From Flavobacteriales bacterium (GTDB taxonomy: Bacteria > Bacteroidota > Bacteroidia > Flavobacteriales_F > PHOS-HE28), in the NCBI GenBank assembly GCA_016788485.1, contig JAEUSV010000135.1, forward strand, positions 1 through 39,046: DNA of 39,046 nucleotides, given 5' to 3'. Made by a program: the position numbers and the translations under genes. Under the pieces are notes generated by a model. That model saw only the letters and a program-made list of their open reading frames with translations, ran no database searches and was not told the DNA's origin. Shown here piece by piece: positions 22,601-30,970 of this stretch (position 1 is the stretch's first letter; each line of letters starts with the position of its first letter).

Positions 22601-25600
22601 GGATCAGCACGGCGATGGTCGTGTCGCAGCCGCTCTGGTCGGCGATGGTGACCTCATAGGCTCCGGCGCACAGGCCGGTGGCCTGCGGGGTGCCCTGGCC
22701 ACCGCCCGGTGCGGGCACCCAGTTGAAGGTGTAGGGGCCAACACCACCCACCGGACCCACCGTGGCCGTTCCATCGCAGCTTCCGGCGCAGCTTTCCGGG
22801 GTGGTGCCCAGGTTCGGCACGATCACGGTGCTCGGCGTCACCGTGGCGGTGTCGATGCTCACGCAACCGTCGCCATTGGTCACCTGCACCAGGTAATCGC
22901 CCGGGCACAGGTTCGGCACCGTGAAGGCGTTCTGCGCGATCGTGGCCCCCAGAGCGTCCGTCCACACGATCGAACAGGGACCGTTCTGGCAGGTGAAGGT
23001 CACGCCGACGGAACCATCGCAGTTGCCAGCGCACAGGGTCTGGCCATCGACCATGGTGAGCACCTCCCCATCGGAGTCGGTGATCACCACCGGGAGCTGC
23101 AGGCCGCAGCCGTTCGCATCGCTCACGTTCACCGCGTACAGGCCGGCGCACAGGTTCGTCACGCTGGGACCATTGCCCACCACCGTGCCACCGCCATCCG
23201 TCCAGGTGCTGGTGTAGGGCTGTCCGCCTCCGTTCACCACGAGGTCCGCGGCGCCGTTGCACACCTGGCACTGGCTCGGTGTCACGGACAGGCTGGTGGT
23301 GATGGGCGCGGGTTCGGCGATCGTCACAGTGATCGTGGTGTCGCAACCAGCCGCGTCGGCGATGGTGATCGTCCAGGTACCGGCGCACAATCCGCTCGAT
23401 TGCGATGCGCCCTGCCCGCTGGGCGGAACAGGGCTCCAGGTGTAGGTGAAGCCGCCGCTTCCGCCGCTCGCGCTCAGCGCGATGCCACCGTCACAGGAGC
23501 CCGCACAGGTCACACCGGTCACGGTGGTGCTCACCTGCACAGGCTGGGGGCTGATGATGAGCACCGTGGCCGTGGTATCGCAACCGCCGGCATCCTGGAT
23601 CGTCGCCGTGTACGCTCCAGGGCACAGGCCCGAGATCACGGGAGTGCCTTGTCCGGCGCCCGGTGCAGGCGACCAGCTCACCGTGAAGGGAGGCTGGCCA
23701 CCGCTCACGCCCAGTACCGCACTTCCATCGCACTGCCCGGCACAGCTCGTGGCGGTGCTCGTCACGGTGGTGAGGATCGGCGCGGGCGAGGTCACCTGCA
23801 CGGTATCGATGCTCGTGCATCCGTTGCCGTTCACCACCTGCACGTAATACGCACCGGGGCACAGTCCGGCGATGCTGTTGGCGGTGGAGGGAAGCACCGC
23901 GCCGAGCGCATCGGTCCAGCTGATCGTGCAGTTCGGCACGGAGCAGGTGAAGGCCACCGCGGCAGTGCCATCACAGGTGTTCGGGCACGAGGTGATGCCG
24001 TCGGTGGTGGTGAGCACCTCGCCGTTGCTGTCGGACACCGGTACCGCCAGCGTGAGCGAACAGCCGTTCGCATCGGTGAGGGTGACCGTATAGATGCCCG
24101 CGCAGAGGTTCGTGAGCTGCGGGTCGGTGGTGGTGAGGTTCAGCGGCGCGCCCCAGGTGTAGGTGATCGTCCCGCTGCCACCGGTGGTGTTCATCAGGAT
24201 GGAACCGTTGCACAACTGGCACTCGCTCTGCACCACCGTGGGCGTGGTGGCCAGCGGTGCGGGCTCGATGATCGTGAAGGTGATCGCGGTATCGCAACCG
24301 TTGGCATCGGCGATGCTCACCGTCCAAGATCCGGCGCAAAGACCGGTCACCGTCGGCGTGCCCTGGCCGTTGGGCGGTGCGGGCGACCACAGGAACGTGT
24401 AGCCAGGCGTGCCGCCCTGCACCACCAGGTCGATGCCGCCATCGCACGCACCCGCGCAGGTCACATCATCCAGCGTGGCGGCAACCTGAAGGGCCGCCGG
24501 CGCCGTGATCACGAACGCGATGGTGGTGTCGCACTGGGAACCGTCGGTGATGGTGACCTGGTAACTGCCGGGGCACAGGTCCGTGGCCGTCGGCGTGCCC
24601 TGGCCGTTCGGTGGCGCGGGGTCCCAGAAGTAGGCATACGGCGCCTCACCGCCGGTCGGCGCCACGGTCGCGGTGGCATCACAGGCGTTGCTGCAGGTGG
24701 CGGCCGTCGTGGTGAGGTTCGGGGAGATGGGCGTGAACGGTTCGATGATGAAGGCCACCGTGGTGTCACAGCCGTTGAGGTCGGTGACCGTGAGCGTGTA
24801 GGGGCCGGCGCAAAGACCGGTGGCGATGTTCGTTCCCTGTCCACCGCCGGGTGCGGGTGTCCACAGCACGGTGTACCCCGGCGTTCCACCCAGGGGGAAG
24901 ACCGCTGCGGCGCCCGTGCATGGGCCCGTGCAGTCCTCAGGCTCGGTCAAGGGTTCAGCGACGATCGGCCCTGGCTTGAAGATGTCGAAGGACACGGTGG
25001 TATCGCAACCCGCTGCGTCCATGATCGTCACCTGCCAGAAGCCCAGGCAGAGCCCGGCCACCGAATCGGTGCCCTGCCCGAAGGGCGGCGCGGGCGTCCA
25101 CGTGTAGCTGAAGCCACCGGCACCTCCTGTTGGGGATACGGTGGCCGTTCCGTTGCACACGTCATAGCACGTGGCATCGATGTCCACCAGGTTCGGTTCG
25201 ATCGGCTGGAAGGGAAGCACCGTGAAACTGTACACGGTGTCGCAACCGGCCGCATCGGTGACCGTGCAGCTCCAGTTGCCTGCGCACAGACCTGATACCG
25301 CGGCCGTGCCCTGGCCGGTACCCGGTTGCGGCGACCACAGGAAGGTGTAGCTCCCTGTTCCGCCGGTGGGATTCACCACGGCCGTGCCGGTGCAGGGACC
25401 TGCGCAGCTCTCATTGGTGAAGGAACCGTTGGGCAGCACCGGCGTGGGGCCGGGCACGTTCACGATGAACACCGTATCGCACTGGGCCTGGTCGCTGATG
25501 GTGACGGTATAGTCACCCGGGCACAGGCCCGTGGCCGTGGGGGTGCCCTGGCCACCGCCGGGAGAAGGGCTCCAGTTCACCGTGTACGGCGGCACCCCAC

Positions 25601-28600
25601 CGCTGAGCGCGAGCACCACCGAACCATCGCACAGGTCCGCGCAGCTGGCCGGCCCCACCGCAGGCACCGCTGCGATGCCCGAAGGCGTGTTCACCACGAA
25701 CTGAATGGTCGTATCGCAACCCGCCGCGTCGGCGATGGTCACCGTGTATGACCCGGGACACAGGCCCGTGGCCGTGGGCGTGCCCTGGCCGCCACCGGGC
25801 GGCGGGCTCCAGGTGATCACGTATCCACCCGCGCCGCCGGTGGGCTGCACGGTGGCCTCGCCATTGCAGGCACCACCGCAGTCCGCATCTTCCACCACAA
25901 GGTCGGGTACGATGGGCGCGGGCGCGGTGAGCGTGAAGGTGATCGTGGTGTCGCAGCCGGCGGCATCACTGATCGTGAGGCTGTAGTTGCCCGCGCACAG
26001 GCCGGTCGCGTTCGGCGTGCCCTGGCCTCCACCGGGCGCAGGGCTCCACTGGTAGGTATAACCCGGCGTACCTCCCGTTACCGTGGCATCAGCCGTGCCA
26101 TCGCAACCACTGGCGCAGGTGGGTCCGGCTGTCACAAGACCCGCATCGATGGGCGGCGGCGCATTGATGATGAAGCTGAGCGTGGTGTCGCAACCGCCGC
26201 TCGTGATCGTCACCTGCACCGTCCCCGCGCAAAGGCCCAATGCCTGTGCGGTACCTTGACCATTGGACGGCACCGGGTTCCACAGATAAGTGAAGGTGCC
26301 CGTACCGCCCGTGGGCGCGAGCACCACTGAACCGTTGCAGGTGCCCGGGCACACGGCATCGTTCACCGTGGCATTCGGCGTGATCGGCGTGGGCGAACCG
26401 ATGGTGATGGTGATGGTCGTATCACAACCCACGGCATCGGTCACCGTGAGCTGGTAATCACCGGGGCAGAGACCAGTGGCGTTGGGCGTGCCCTGACCTC
26501 CTCCAGGGGCCGGGGCCCACAGGTACGCATAACCCGGCGTACCGCCGGTCACCGTGGCCGAGGCCGTGCCATCGCACACGTTCGGACAGCTGGCCGGAGC
26601 GCTGGTGGCGACCACCTGGATGGGCACTGGCGAGAGCACGTTGAACTGTACCGTGGTGTCGCAACCGGCCGCATCCGTGATGGTGACGCTGTATGCGCCC
26701 GCGCACAGGCCCGTGGCGTTCGGCGTGCCTTGACCACCACCCGGCGCAGGGGCCCACAGGTAGGTGTAGCCTGGCGTGCCACCCGAGGGGGTAACCGTGG
26801 CCTGCCCATCGCAGTTGGTACCACAGGTGGTGTTGGTGACGACGAGGGCGGGATCGATCGGTGCAGGTGCGGTGATCGTGAACGCGAGGGTCGTATCGCA
26901 ACCCGCTGCATCGGTCACCGTGAGCGTGTATGGGCCCGCGCAGAGGCCGGTCGCGTTCGGCGTGCCCTGGCCTCCACCCGGCGCAGGGGCCCACAGGTAG
27001 GTGTAGCCCGGCGTGCCGCCGGTCACCGTGGCCGACGCCGTGCCATCGCAGGTGTTCCAACAAGCCGCCGGGGTGGTGGTCAAGGAAGCATCGATCGGCG
27101 GCGGCGCATCGATGAGGAAGCTGAGCGTGGTGTCGCAGCCACCGCTGGTGATCGTCACCTGGATGCTGCCGGCACACAGGCCGAGCGCCTGTGCATTGCC
27201 CTGGCCGTTGGAAGGCACGGGGTTCCACAGGTAGGTATAGCTGCCGTTACCGCCCGTGGGCGCGAGCACCACCGAGCCGTTGCAGGTGCCCGGGCACACG
27301 GCATCGTTCACCGTGGCGTTGGGCGTGATGGGCGTGGGCGCCACGATGGTGACCGCGATGGTCGTGTCGCAGCCCACCGCATCGGTCACCGTGAGCTGGT
27401 AGACGCCGGCGCAGAGCCCCGTGGCGTTCGGTGTGCCCTGCCCACCGCCCGGCGCGGGCGACCAGGCATAGGTGTAGCCGGGTGTTCCTCCCGATACGGT
27501 GGCGATGGCCGAACCGTCGCAGGTGCCCGGGCAACTGGCAGGCGTGGGCGTCACCGTCACCACCAAGGGCACGGGCGCGAGGATCGTGAACGGTACGGTG
27601 AGCGTGCAGCCGTTGGCATCGGTGACGAGCACGCTGTACGCACCCGCGCAAAGCCCTGTGGCGTTCGGTGTGCCCTGGCCACCACCCGGTGCGGGTGACC
27701 AGACGTAGGTATAGCCCGGTGTTCCGCCCGTTGCGGTGACCGTGGCGGCGCCATCGCAGTTGGTGCCGCACGACACGTTCGTCTGCGAAGAGGTCTGCTG
27801 CAGCGGCGGCGGTTCGAGGATGGTGAAGCTCACCGTGGTGTCGCAGCCATTGGCATCGGTGATGGTCACGCTCCACGGACCCGCGCACAGCTGGCCCACG
27901 GCCGGCGTACCCTGGCCAACGGGCGGAACAGGGCTCCACAGGTAGGTATAGCCGGGCGTTCCCCCGCTCGCGCTCAGGGAGATGGTCCCATCGCAGGCAC
28001 CTGCGCAGGAGACATCATCCGTGGTGCCGTTGGCCTGGATCGGTGGCGGTGCGGTGATCGTGAACGACAATGTGGTGTCGCAACCGGCCGCGTCGGTCAC
28101 CGTCACGCTCCATGGTCCCGGGCACAGCTGGGTGGCATTGGGCGTACCCTGCCCCGCCGGCGGAGATGGTGTCCACAGATAGGTATAGCCAGGAGTTCCC
28201 CCGTTCGCCACGAGCGCCACGCTCCCGTCGCACGTGCCGGCGCAGGAAGCGTTGTCCACGGTGCTCGTCACCAGCAGCGATGGCGGTGCGGTGATCGTGA
28301 GGGTGACCAGCGTATCGCACCCTGAGGCCTGGTCGGTGATGAGCACCGTGTAGGTGCCGGCGCACAGGCCGGTGGCGTTCGCGGTGCCCTGTCCCGCACC
28401 GGGAGCGGGTGTCCAGAGGTAGGTATACGGCCCCACCGCTCCGGCAGGCGCCACCGTGGCCGAACCGTCGCAGGAGGTGGCGCAGGTGGCGTTCACCTGC
28501 GATGGGTTGGGAACGATCGGCGGCGGTTGCGTGATCTGGAAGCTCAGGGTGGTGTCGCAGCCGTTCGCATCGGCCACGGTCACGCTCCAGGGTCCGGCGC

Positions 28601-30035
28601 AGAGACCGCTCACCGAGGACGTGCCCTGACCCACCGGCGGAACGGGGGACCAGGTGTAGGTGAGCGTGCCGGTGCCACCGGTGGTGGTCACATCGGCCGT
28701 TCCATCGCACCCGCCATTGCAGCTCGCGTCGGTGAACGTGAGCACGGGCGTCACCGGCTGCAGGTTGATGGTGAAGACGGTGTCGAAGAGGCAGTTGTTC
28801 TGGTCGCGGATCTCCAGCGAGTTCACGCCGGCGCAGAGCTGGTTGAACGAAGTGCCCGTACCCGCGCCGTTGTTCCAGTTGAAGGTGTAGCCGCCACCGG
28901 TGCCGCCCACGGCCAGGGCGCTACCGGTACCATCGCACACCTGCGCACAGGCCGGCGGCGTGATCGGCGGGAAGAAGATGACGCCCAGGGGCGGCGGGCC
29001 CAGCACCTGCACGGTGGCGGCACAGCCCACGTTCTGCCCCTGGTCGGTGACGATCACCAGCTTGTTGCCCACGCAGGTATTGTTCCAGGTCTGCGCGTTG
29101 GGTCCCGTGGCCCATTGGTAGGTGAAGGGCCCCACCCCACCGGTAACGGTCACCGTCACCGTGGCGTCGCACACCCCGTTGCAGCTCACGTTGAAGCCGT
29201 TGTAGTTGGTGAGCACCTGGGCGTTGATCGTGAAGGGCGTCTGTCCCGGACCGGTACCGCACACGCTGATGCCGCGTGAGCCGAGCGAGGGGCGTGCGGC
29301 GAGCGCTCCCCATTCCGTAGGTGCCCCGCGCACGAGCAGGTGGCCCGTACCGGGGTCCACCGCTCCACGCACACCGCCATCGCGCAAGGCACGCGTGGCC
29401 TCGATGGCCGATCCGCCCACGAGCAACGACTTTCGCCCGTTGCCCTCGAAAACGAGGTCGCCGCACACCACGTGGTTGCCGTTGGTGACCAGCGTGCCTT
29501 CGCGCAGGGTGAGGGCATGCGCCCCGTCGACCTTGAGGTCGCTGATCAGCTCCCAGGACCCGGTACCGTCGAACCGCACATCACCATGGAGCAGCGTGCC
29601 GCCCACGTTCACCTGTGCGGTGCGCTTGCGCACGGCCATGTGCACGGTGCCCGGCACGTCCCACACCACCGCACCACGCGTGGTCCACGATCCGGTGAGG
29701 TGCAGCACCGTGGCCGCGTCACCGGTCATCCGCACCTTGCCCGTACGTCCGTCCACCACCAGGTCACCGCTCCAGTTCTCACCGCCCATCATCACCTCCA
29801 CGGGGCCCGCGGGGGCGATCACCACCGCATCGCTGTTGCGCGGCACCCGCGCACCGCCCGGACCGCCGGGGGTGAATGACCAATGAGCTGCATCGTCCCA
29901 ACGGCCGCTGCCGCCGGTCCAGTGGAGCGGGCCTTCCTGCGCCTGGAGCAAGGGCGTGAAGCAGGCAAGGGCGACGGCGAGGGAGAGGGTGCGGACCATG
30001 GTCGGGTGGGGCATGGGACTTCCGTTGATGCTCAT
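19698..30035 (-). CDS. Giant T9SS type B adhesin with 37 SprB repeats
   Basis: This protein has about 3445 residues. The ATG at 30035 overlaps the preceding PorP/SprF stop by 4 nt; ATGs at 30014 and 29999 are alternatives, and the last gives the cleanest signal peptide (MVRTLSLAVALACF, ending LLQAQ). Residues about 35-275 form a glycine-rich beta domain opening WTGGSGRWDDAAHWS, of the kind found at the front of large Bacteroidota surface proteins. Residues 277-3200 are 37 SprB-type repeats of about 79 residues, typically with four cysteines (SCxGxCDG, GLCAG, NGCDTT) and the motif GGTPGYTYLWSP. Two PKD-like domains follow, then a type B sorting domain (about 3358-3445: GFSPNGDSWNETW, YNRWGELLF, PVGTYYYIV). 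SprB of Flavobacterium johnsoniae is a mobile surface adhesin for gliding; a similar adhesin or filament role is inferred. Confidence 0.93.
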   Translation of the reverse strand: MSINGSPMPHPTMVRTLSLAVALACFTPLLQAQEGPLHWTGGSGRWDDAAHWSFTPGGPGGARVPRNSDAVVIAPAGPVEVMMGGENWSGDLVVDGRTGKVRMTGDAATVLHLTGSWTTRGAVVWDVPGTVHMAVRKRTAQVNVGGTLLHGDVRFDGTGSWELISDLKVDGAHALTLREGTLVTNGNHVVCGDLVFEGNGRKSLLVGGSAIEATRALRDGGVRGAVDPGTGHLLVRGAPTEWGALAARPSLGSRGISVCGTGPGQTPFTINAQVLTNYNGFNVSCNGVCDATVTVTVTGGVGPFTYQWATGPNAQTWNNTCVGNKLVIVTDQGQNVGCAATVQVLGPPPLGVIFFPPITPPACAQVCDGTGSALAVGGTGGGYTFNWNNGAGTGTSFNQLCAGVNSLEIRDQNNCLFDTVFTINLQPVTPVLTFTDASCNGGCDGTADVTTTGGTGTLTYTWSPVPPVGQGTSSVSGLCAGPWSVTVADANGCDTTLSFQITQPPPIVPNPSQVNATCATSCDGSATVAPAGAVGPYTYLWTPAPGAGQGTANATGLCAGTYTVLITDQASGCDTLVTLTITAPPSLLVTSTVDNASCAGTCDGSVALVANGGTPGYTYLWTPSPPAGQGTPNATQLCPGPWSVTVTDAAGCDTTLSFTITAPPPIQANGTTDDVSCAGACDGTISLSASGGTPGYTYLWSPVPPVGQGTPAVGQLCAGPWSVTITDANGCDTTVSFTILEPPPLQQTSSQTNVSCGTNCDGAATVTATGGTPGYTYVWSPAPGGGQGTPNATGLCAGAYSVLVTDANGCTLTVPFTILAPVPLVVTVTPTPASCPGTCDGSAIATVSGGTPGYTYAWSPAPGGGQGTPNATGLCAGVYQLTVTDAVGCDTTIAVTIVAPTPITPNATVNDAVCPGTCNGSVVLAPTGGNGSYTYLWNPVPSNGQGNAQALGLCAGSIQVTITSGGCDTTLSFLIDAPPPIDASLTTTPAACWNTCDGTASATVTGGTPGYTYLWAPAPGGGQGTPNATGLCAGPYTLTVTDAAGCDTTLAFTITAPAPIDPALVVTNTTCGTNCDGQATVTPSGGTPGYTYLWAPAPGGGQGTPNATGLCAGAYSVTITDAAGCDTTVQFNVLSPVPIQVVATSAPASCPNVCDGTASATVTGGTPGYAYLWAPAPGGGQGTPNATGLCPGDYQLTVTDAVGCDTTITITIGSPTPITPNATVNDAVCPGTCNGSVVLAPTGGTGTFTYLWNPVPSNGQGTAQALGLCAGTVQVTITSGGCDTTLSFIINAPPPIDAGLVTAGPTCASGCDGTADATVTGGTPGYTYQWSPAPGGGQGTPNATGLCAGNYSLTISDAAGCDTTITFTLTAPAPIVPDLVVEDADCGGACNGEATVQPTGGAGGYVITWSPPPGGGQGTPTATGLCPGSYTVTIADAAGCDTTIQFVVNTPSGIAAVPAVGPASCADLCDGSVVLALSGGVPPYTVNWSPSPGGGQGTPTATGLCPGDYTVTISDQAQCDTVFIVNVPGPTPVLPNGSFTNESCAGPCTGTAVVNPTGGTGSYTFLWSPQPGTGQGTAAVSGLCAGNWSCTVTDAAGCDTVYSFTVLPFQPIEPNLVDIDATCYDVCNGTATVSPTGGAGGFSYTWTPAPPFGQGTDSVAGLCLGFWQVTIMDAAGCDTTVSFDIFKPGPIVAEPLTEPEDCTGPCTGAAAVFPLGGTPGYTVLWTPAPGGGQGTNIATGLCAGPYTLTVTDLNGCDTTVAFIIEPFTPISPNLTTTAATCSNACDATATVAPTGGEAPYAYFWDPAPPNGQGTPTATDLCPGSYQVTITDGSQCDTTIAFVITAPAALQVAATLDDVTCAGACDGGIDLVVQGGTPGYTFLWSPAPPNGQGTPTVTGLCAGSWTVSIADANGCDTAITFTIIEPAPLATTPTVVQSECQLCNGSILMNTTGGSGTITYTWGAPLNLTTTDPQLTNLCAGIYTVTLTDANGCSLTLAVPVSDSNGEVLTTTDGITSCPNTCDGTAAVAFTCSVPNCTISWTDALGAVLPSTANSIAGLCPGAYYVQVVNGNGCTSIDTVQVTSPAPILTTVTSTATSCAGQCDGSAVLGVSGGQPPFTVSWSPAPGAGQGTPVISGLCPGAYTATIQDAGGCDTTATVLIISPQPVQVSTTVTGVTCAGSCDGGIALSASGGSGGFTYTWSPVPPSGQGASQSSGLCAGTWTITIADAAGCDTTITVTIAEPAPITTSLSVTPSQCQVCNGAADLVVNGGGQPYTSTWTDGGGTVVGNGPSVTNLCAGLYAVNVSDANGCGLQLPVVITDSDGEVLTMVDGQTLCAGNCDGSVGVTFTCQNGPCSIVWTDALGATIAQNAFTVPNLCPGDYLVQVTNGDGCVSIDTATVTPSTVIVPNLGTTPESCAGSCDGTATVGPVGGVGPYTFNWVPAPGGGQGTPQATGLCAGAYEVTIADQSGCDTTIAVLILGPQPITASATIDDVTCNAACDGAITLSAQGGTGVLTYLWSPVPPVGQGSASVSALCAGTWSVTITDVNGCSITQDHVVNEPPVLTAVTSSTQSACGQCIGTAIATPSGGTAPYAYSWTQGGGVFSTDSTATGLCAGLYAVVITDANGCSVTIAVPVSDIDGEVLSTTNGLTRCPGDCDGEVSVAFQCGVPSCSIAWYDAGNNLLPDVGNVVDSLCAGTYYVQVTNGNGCISIDTALVNEPDPIVANLGTTPETCAGACDGTATVGPTGGAGQYTYAWDPVPPVGQGTPQASGLCPGAWEVVITDSIGCSIIVPVLILGPQPLAVQGTISPITCNSSCDGAIDVVVQGGTGPYNFNWTPQPPAGQGTPSISILCAGDWTVTVTDANGCDTTVTFTLVDPPVLDASVVVVDNLCFGDCLGTATATITGGVAPYTIVWATDLGTQLAVDTLAVGGLCAGGHTLTVTDANGCTLTVPFNVDQGVPIDAGLVFTNETCNGPCDGTATVNPTGGAGGFTFLWTPVPPAGQGTPQATGLCPGNWSVTVTDINGCDTTVTFTVLPFTPIAPNAVVSNVQCNGACDGSVQLAPTGGFGNYSYLWSPVPPNGQGNASATGLCPGNWSVTIADAIGCDTTVSFTITEPDTITITVDQVVDASCANAADGAIAITIGGGVPGYTVQWSGPGFTSASEDITGLAPGLYTVVVLDANGCSVSLPITVNALVTVVADAGADQTLCAQESIVLDGSASQGGTASAWANWNGQVIGTTPVLNVGTLPPGSYVFTYTVTDGPCSDVDSVTVNVLQLPIADAGQDRTIIGSGQVQLGGSPSGPSGSTFAWQPDSLLSDPTAANPTTAPESTTWFTLTVVGPNGCVDTDSVLVTLVPEVIIPSGFSPNGDSWNETWQIDLIDQFPECEVEVYNRWGELLFRSVGYQQPWDGRYNGGLVPVGTYYYIVKLNDPKFPDAYTGPLTVVR
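20436..29207 (-). repeat. 37 tandem ~237-nt SprB-repeat units
   Basis: Thirty-seven contiguous units (average 79 residues) fill residues 277-3200 of the adhesin. Beyond the single-unit period there is a four-unit higher-order period: units 22-25, 26-29 and 30-33 (about 21394-24255) and, separately, units 7-10 and 11-14 (about 25909-27803). A two-unit pattern recurs in 17-18, 19-20 and 35-36. Unit 37 is degenerate. Counts are by eye from the translation. Confidence 0.92.
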
Positions 30036-30970
30036 TCGAAGACGGGGCAGCTCACGATCCGTTTGGACGGGTCGACGGGCTTGCAGGGATAGATGGCCAG
30101 GATGAACTCGTGCGTGTTGCTGCTCGCCACCTTGAGCTTGCTGGTGGTGATGTCGTAGCTGTAGCCGAAACTGAAGTACTGCAGGAAGGGCACGCGCAGC
30201 ATGAAGGTCATGGCGTCCTGGTTGCGGTAGCCCACGCCGAAGGAGAGCTTGCGCCGCCAGTCGAGCGAGGCGTTGAGGTCGATGGCCAGCGGCGAACCGG
30301 GGCTCATCTTCACCAAGGTGCTCGGCACCAGCGCGAACTCCTTGCTCAGCCGGAAGCGGCGCCCCGTGCTGAAGAGGTAATGCCGCGTGAAGCGCGCATC
30401 GACCCCCACATCGGGGATGGGGTTGCCCAGCAGCTGGAAGAAGGACAGGCCCGTCCAGCCCTGCTTGCCGTAGAGCCACACGCCCGGCGAGACCATGGGG
30501 TACACGTTCACCGAGCCCTTGCTGTCGACCACCGGGTCGTTGTAGTTGTTCAGCGTGAGCGAGGCCACATCCAGCTTGAACTGCTTCATGCCGGCGAACG
30601 TCCCGAAGGAGAGGTAGCGCTCCTTGCCCGTCTGGATGTGGTAGGCGTAGGCCAGCAGGAAATGCGTGTAGCCGATGGGGCCAGCATCATCGGCCTCGAT
30701 GAACGCGCCGATGCCGTGGCGGTTCTGCTGGTAGGGCTTGCCCTTGGGCCGTATCGCGCCGTGGAGGCTCGCCCAGGCCGTGACAGGCGCGTCCTTGAAG
30801 CCCACCCACTGCTTGCGATAGCCCAGGCGCACATCCAGGCAGTCCTTGCTGCCCGCCACGGCCGGGTTCACCGCGAAGTGGTTGAACACGTACTGCGTGT
30901 ACTGCGCGATCTGCTGGGCCACGGCCGCAGGGCCGGACGCCAGGAGCAGGAGCAGCGCGAGGTACCTCAT
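30032..30970 (-). CDS. PorP/SprF-family T9SS outer-membrane protein (first in locus)
   Basis: This 312-residue protein has a signal peptide (MRYLALLLLLASGPAAVAQ), the signatures QYTQYVFNHFAVNPAVAGS and YRKQWVGFKDAP, beta-strand-rich barrel sequence, and YDITTSKLK followed by SSNTHEFILAIYPC. The C-terminus has a short extension with two cysteines (YPCKP and VSCPVFE) typical of many PorP/SprF members. Its ATG overlaps the stop of the 329-aa type B cargo gene by 4 nt, and its own stop overlaps the ATG of the giant SprB-like adhesin by 4 nt. It is therefore coupled on both sides and could serve either cargo. The frame continues upstream of 30970, but only this start gives a signal peptide. Confidence 0.95.
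   Translation of the reverse strand: MRYLALLLLLASGPAAVAQQIAQYTQYVFNHFAVNPAVAGSKDCLDVRLGYRKQWVGFKDAPVTAWASLHGAIRPKGKPYQQNRHGIGAFIEADDAGPIGYTHFLLAYAYHIQTGKERYLSFGTFAGMKQFKLDVASLTLNNYNDPVVDSKGSVNVYPMVSPGVWLYGKQGWTGLSFFQLLGNPIPDVGVDARFTRHYLFSTGRRFRLSKEFALVPSTLVKMSPGSPLAIDLNASLDWRRKLSFGVGYRNQDAMTFMLRVPFLQYFSFGYSYDITTSKLKVASSNTHEFILAIYPCKPVDPSKRIVSCPVFE

Noticed and set aside
19821..25295. 1824-residue open frame antisense to the SprB-like adhesin
   Set aside because: It is a repetitive, His/Arg/Gly-rich translation with no recognisable domain or signal, and it mirrors the codon bias of the sense repeats; high GC and repeated codons suppress stops on the other strand.
10616..29207. Evenly spaced repeats considered as a CRISPR array
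   Set aside because: The period is about 240 nt, units are in frame and diverged, and there are no unique spacers; they encode protein domains.
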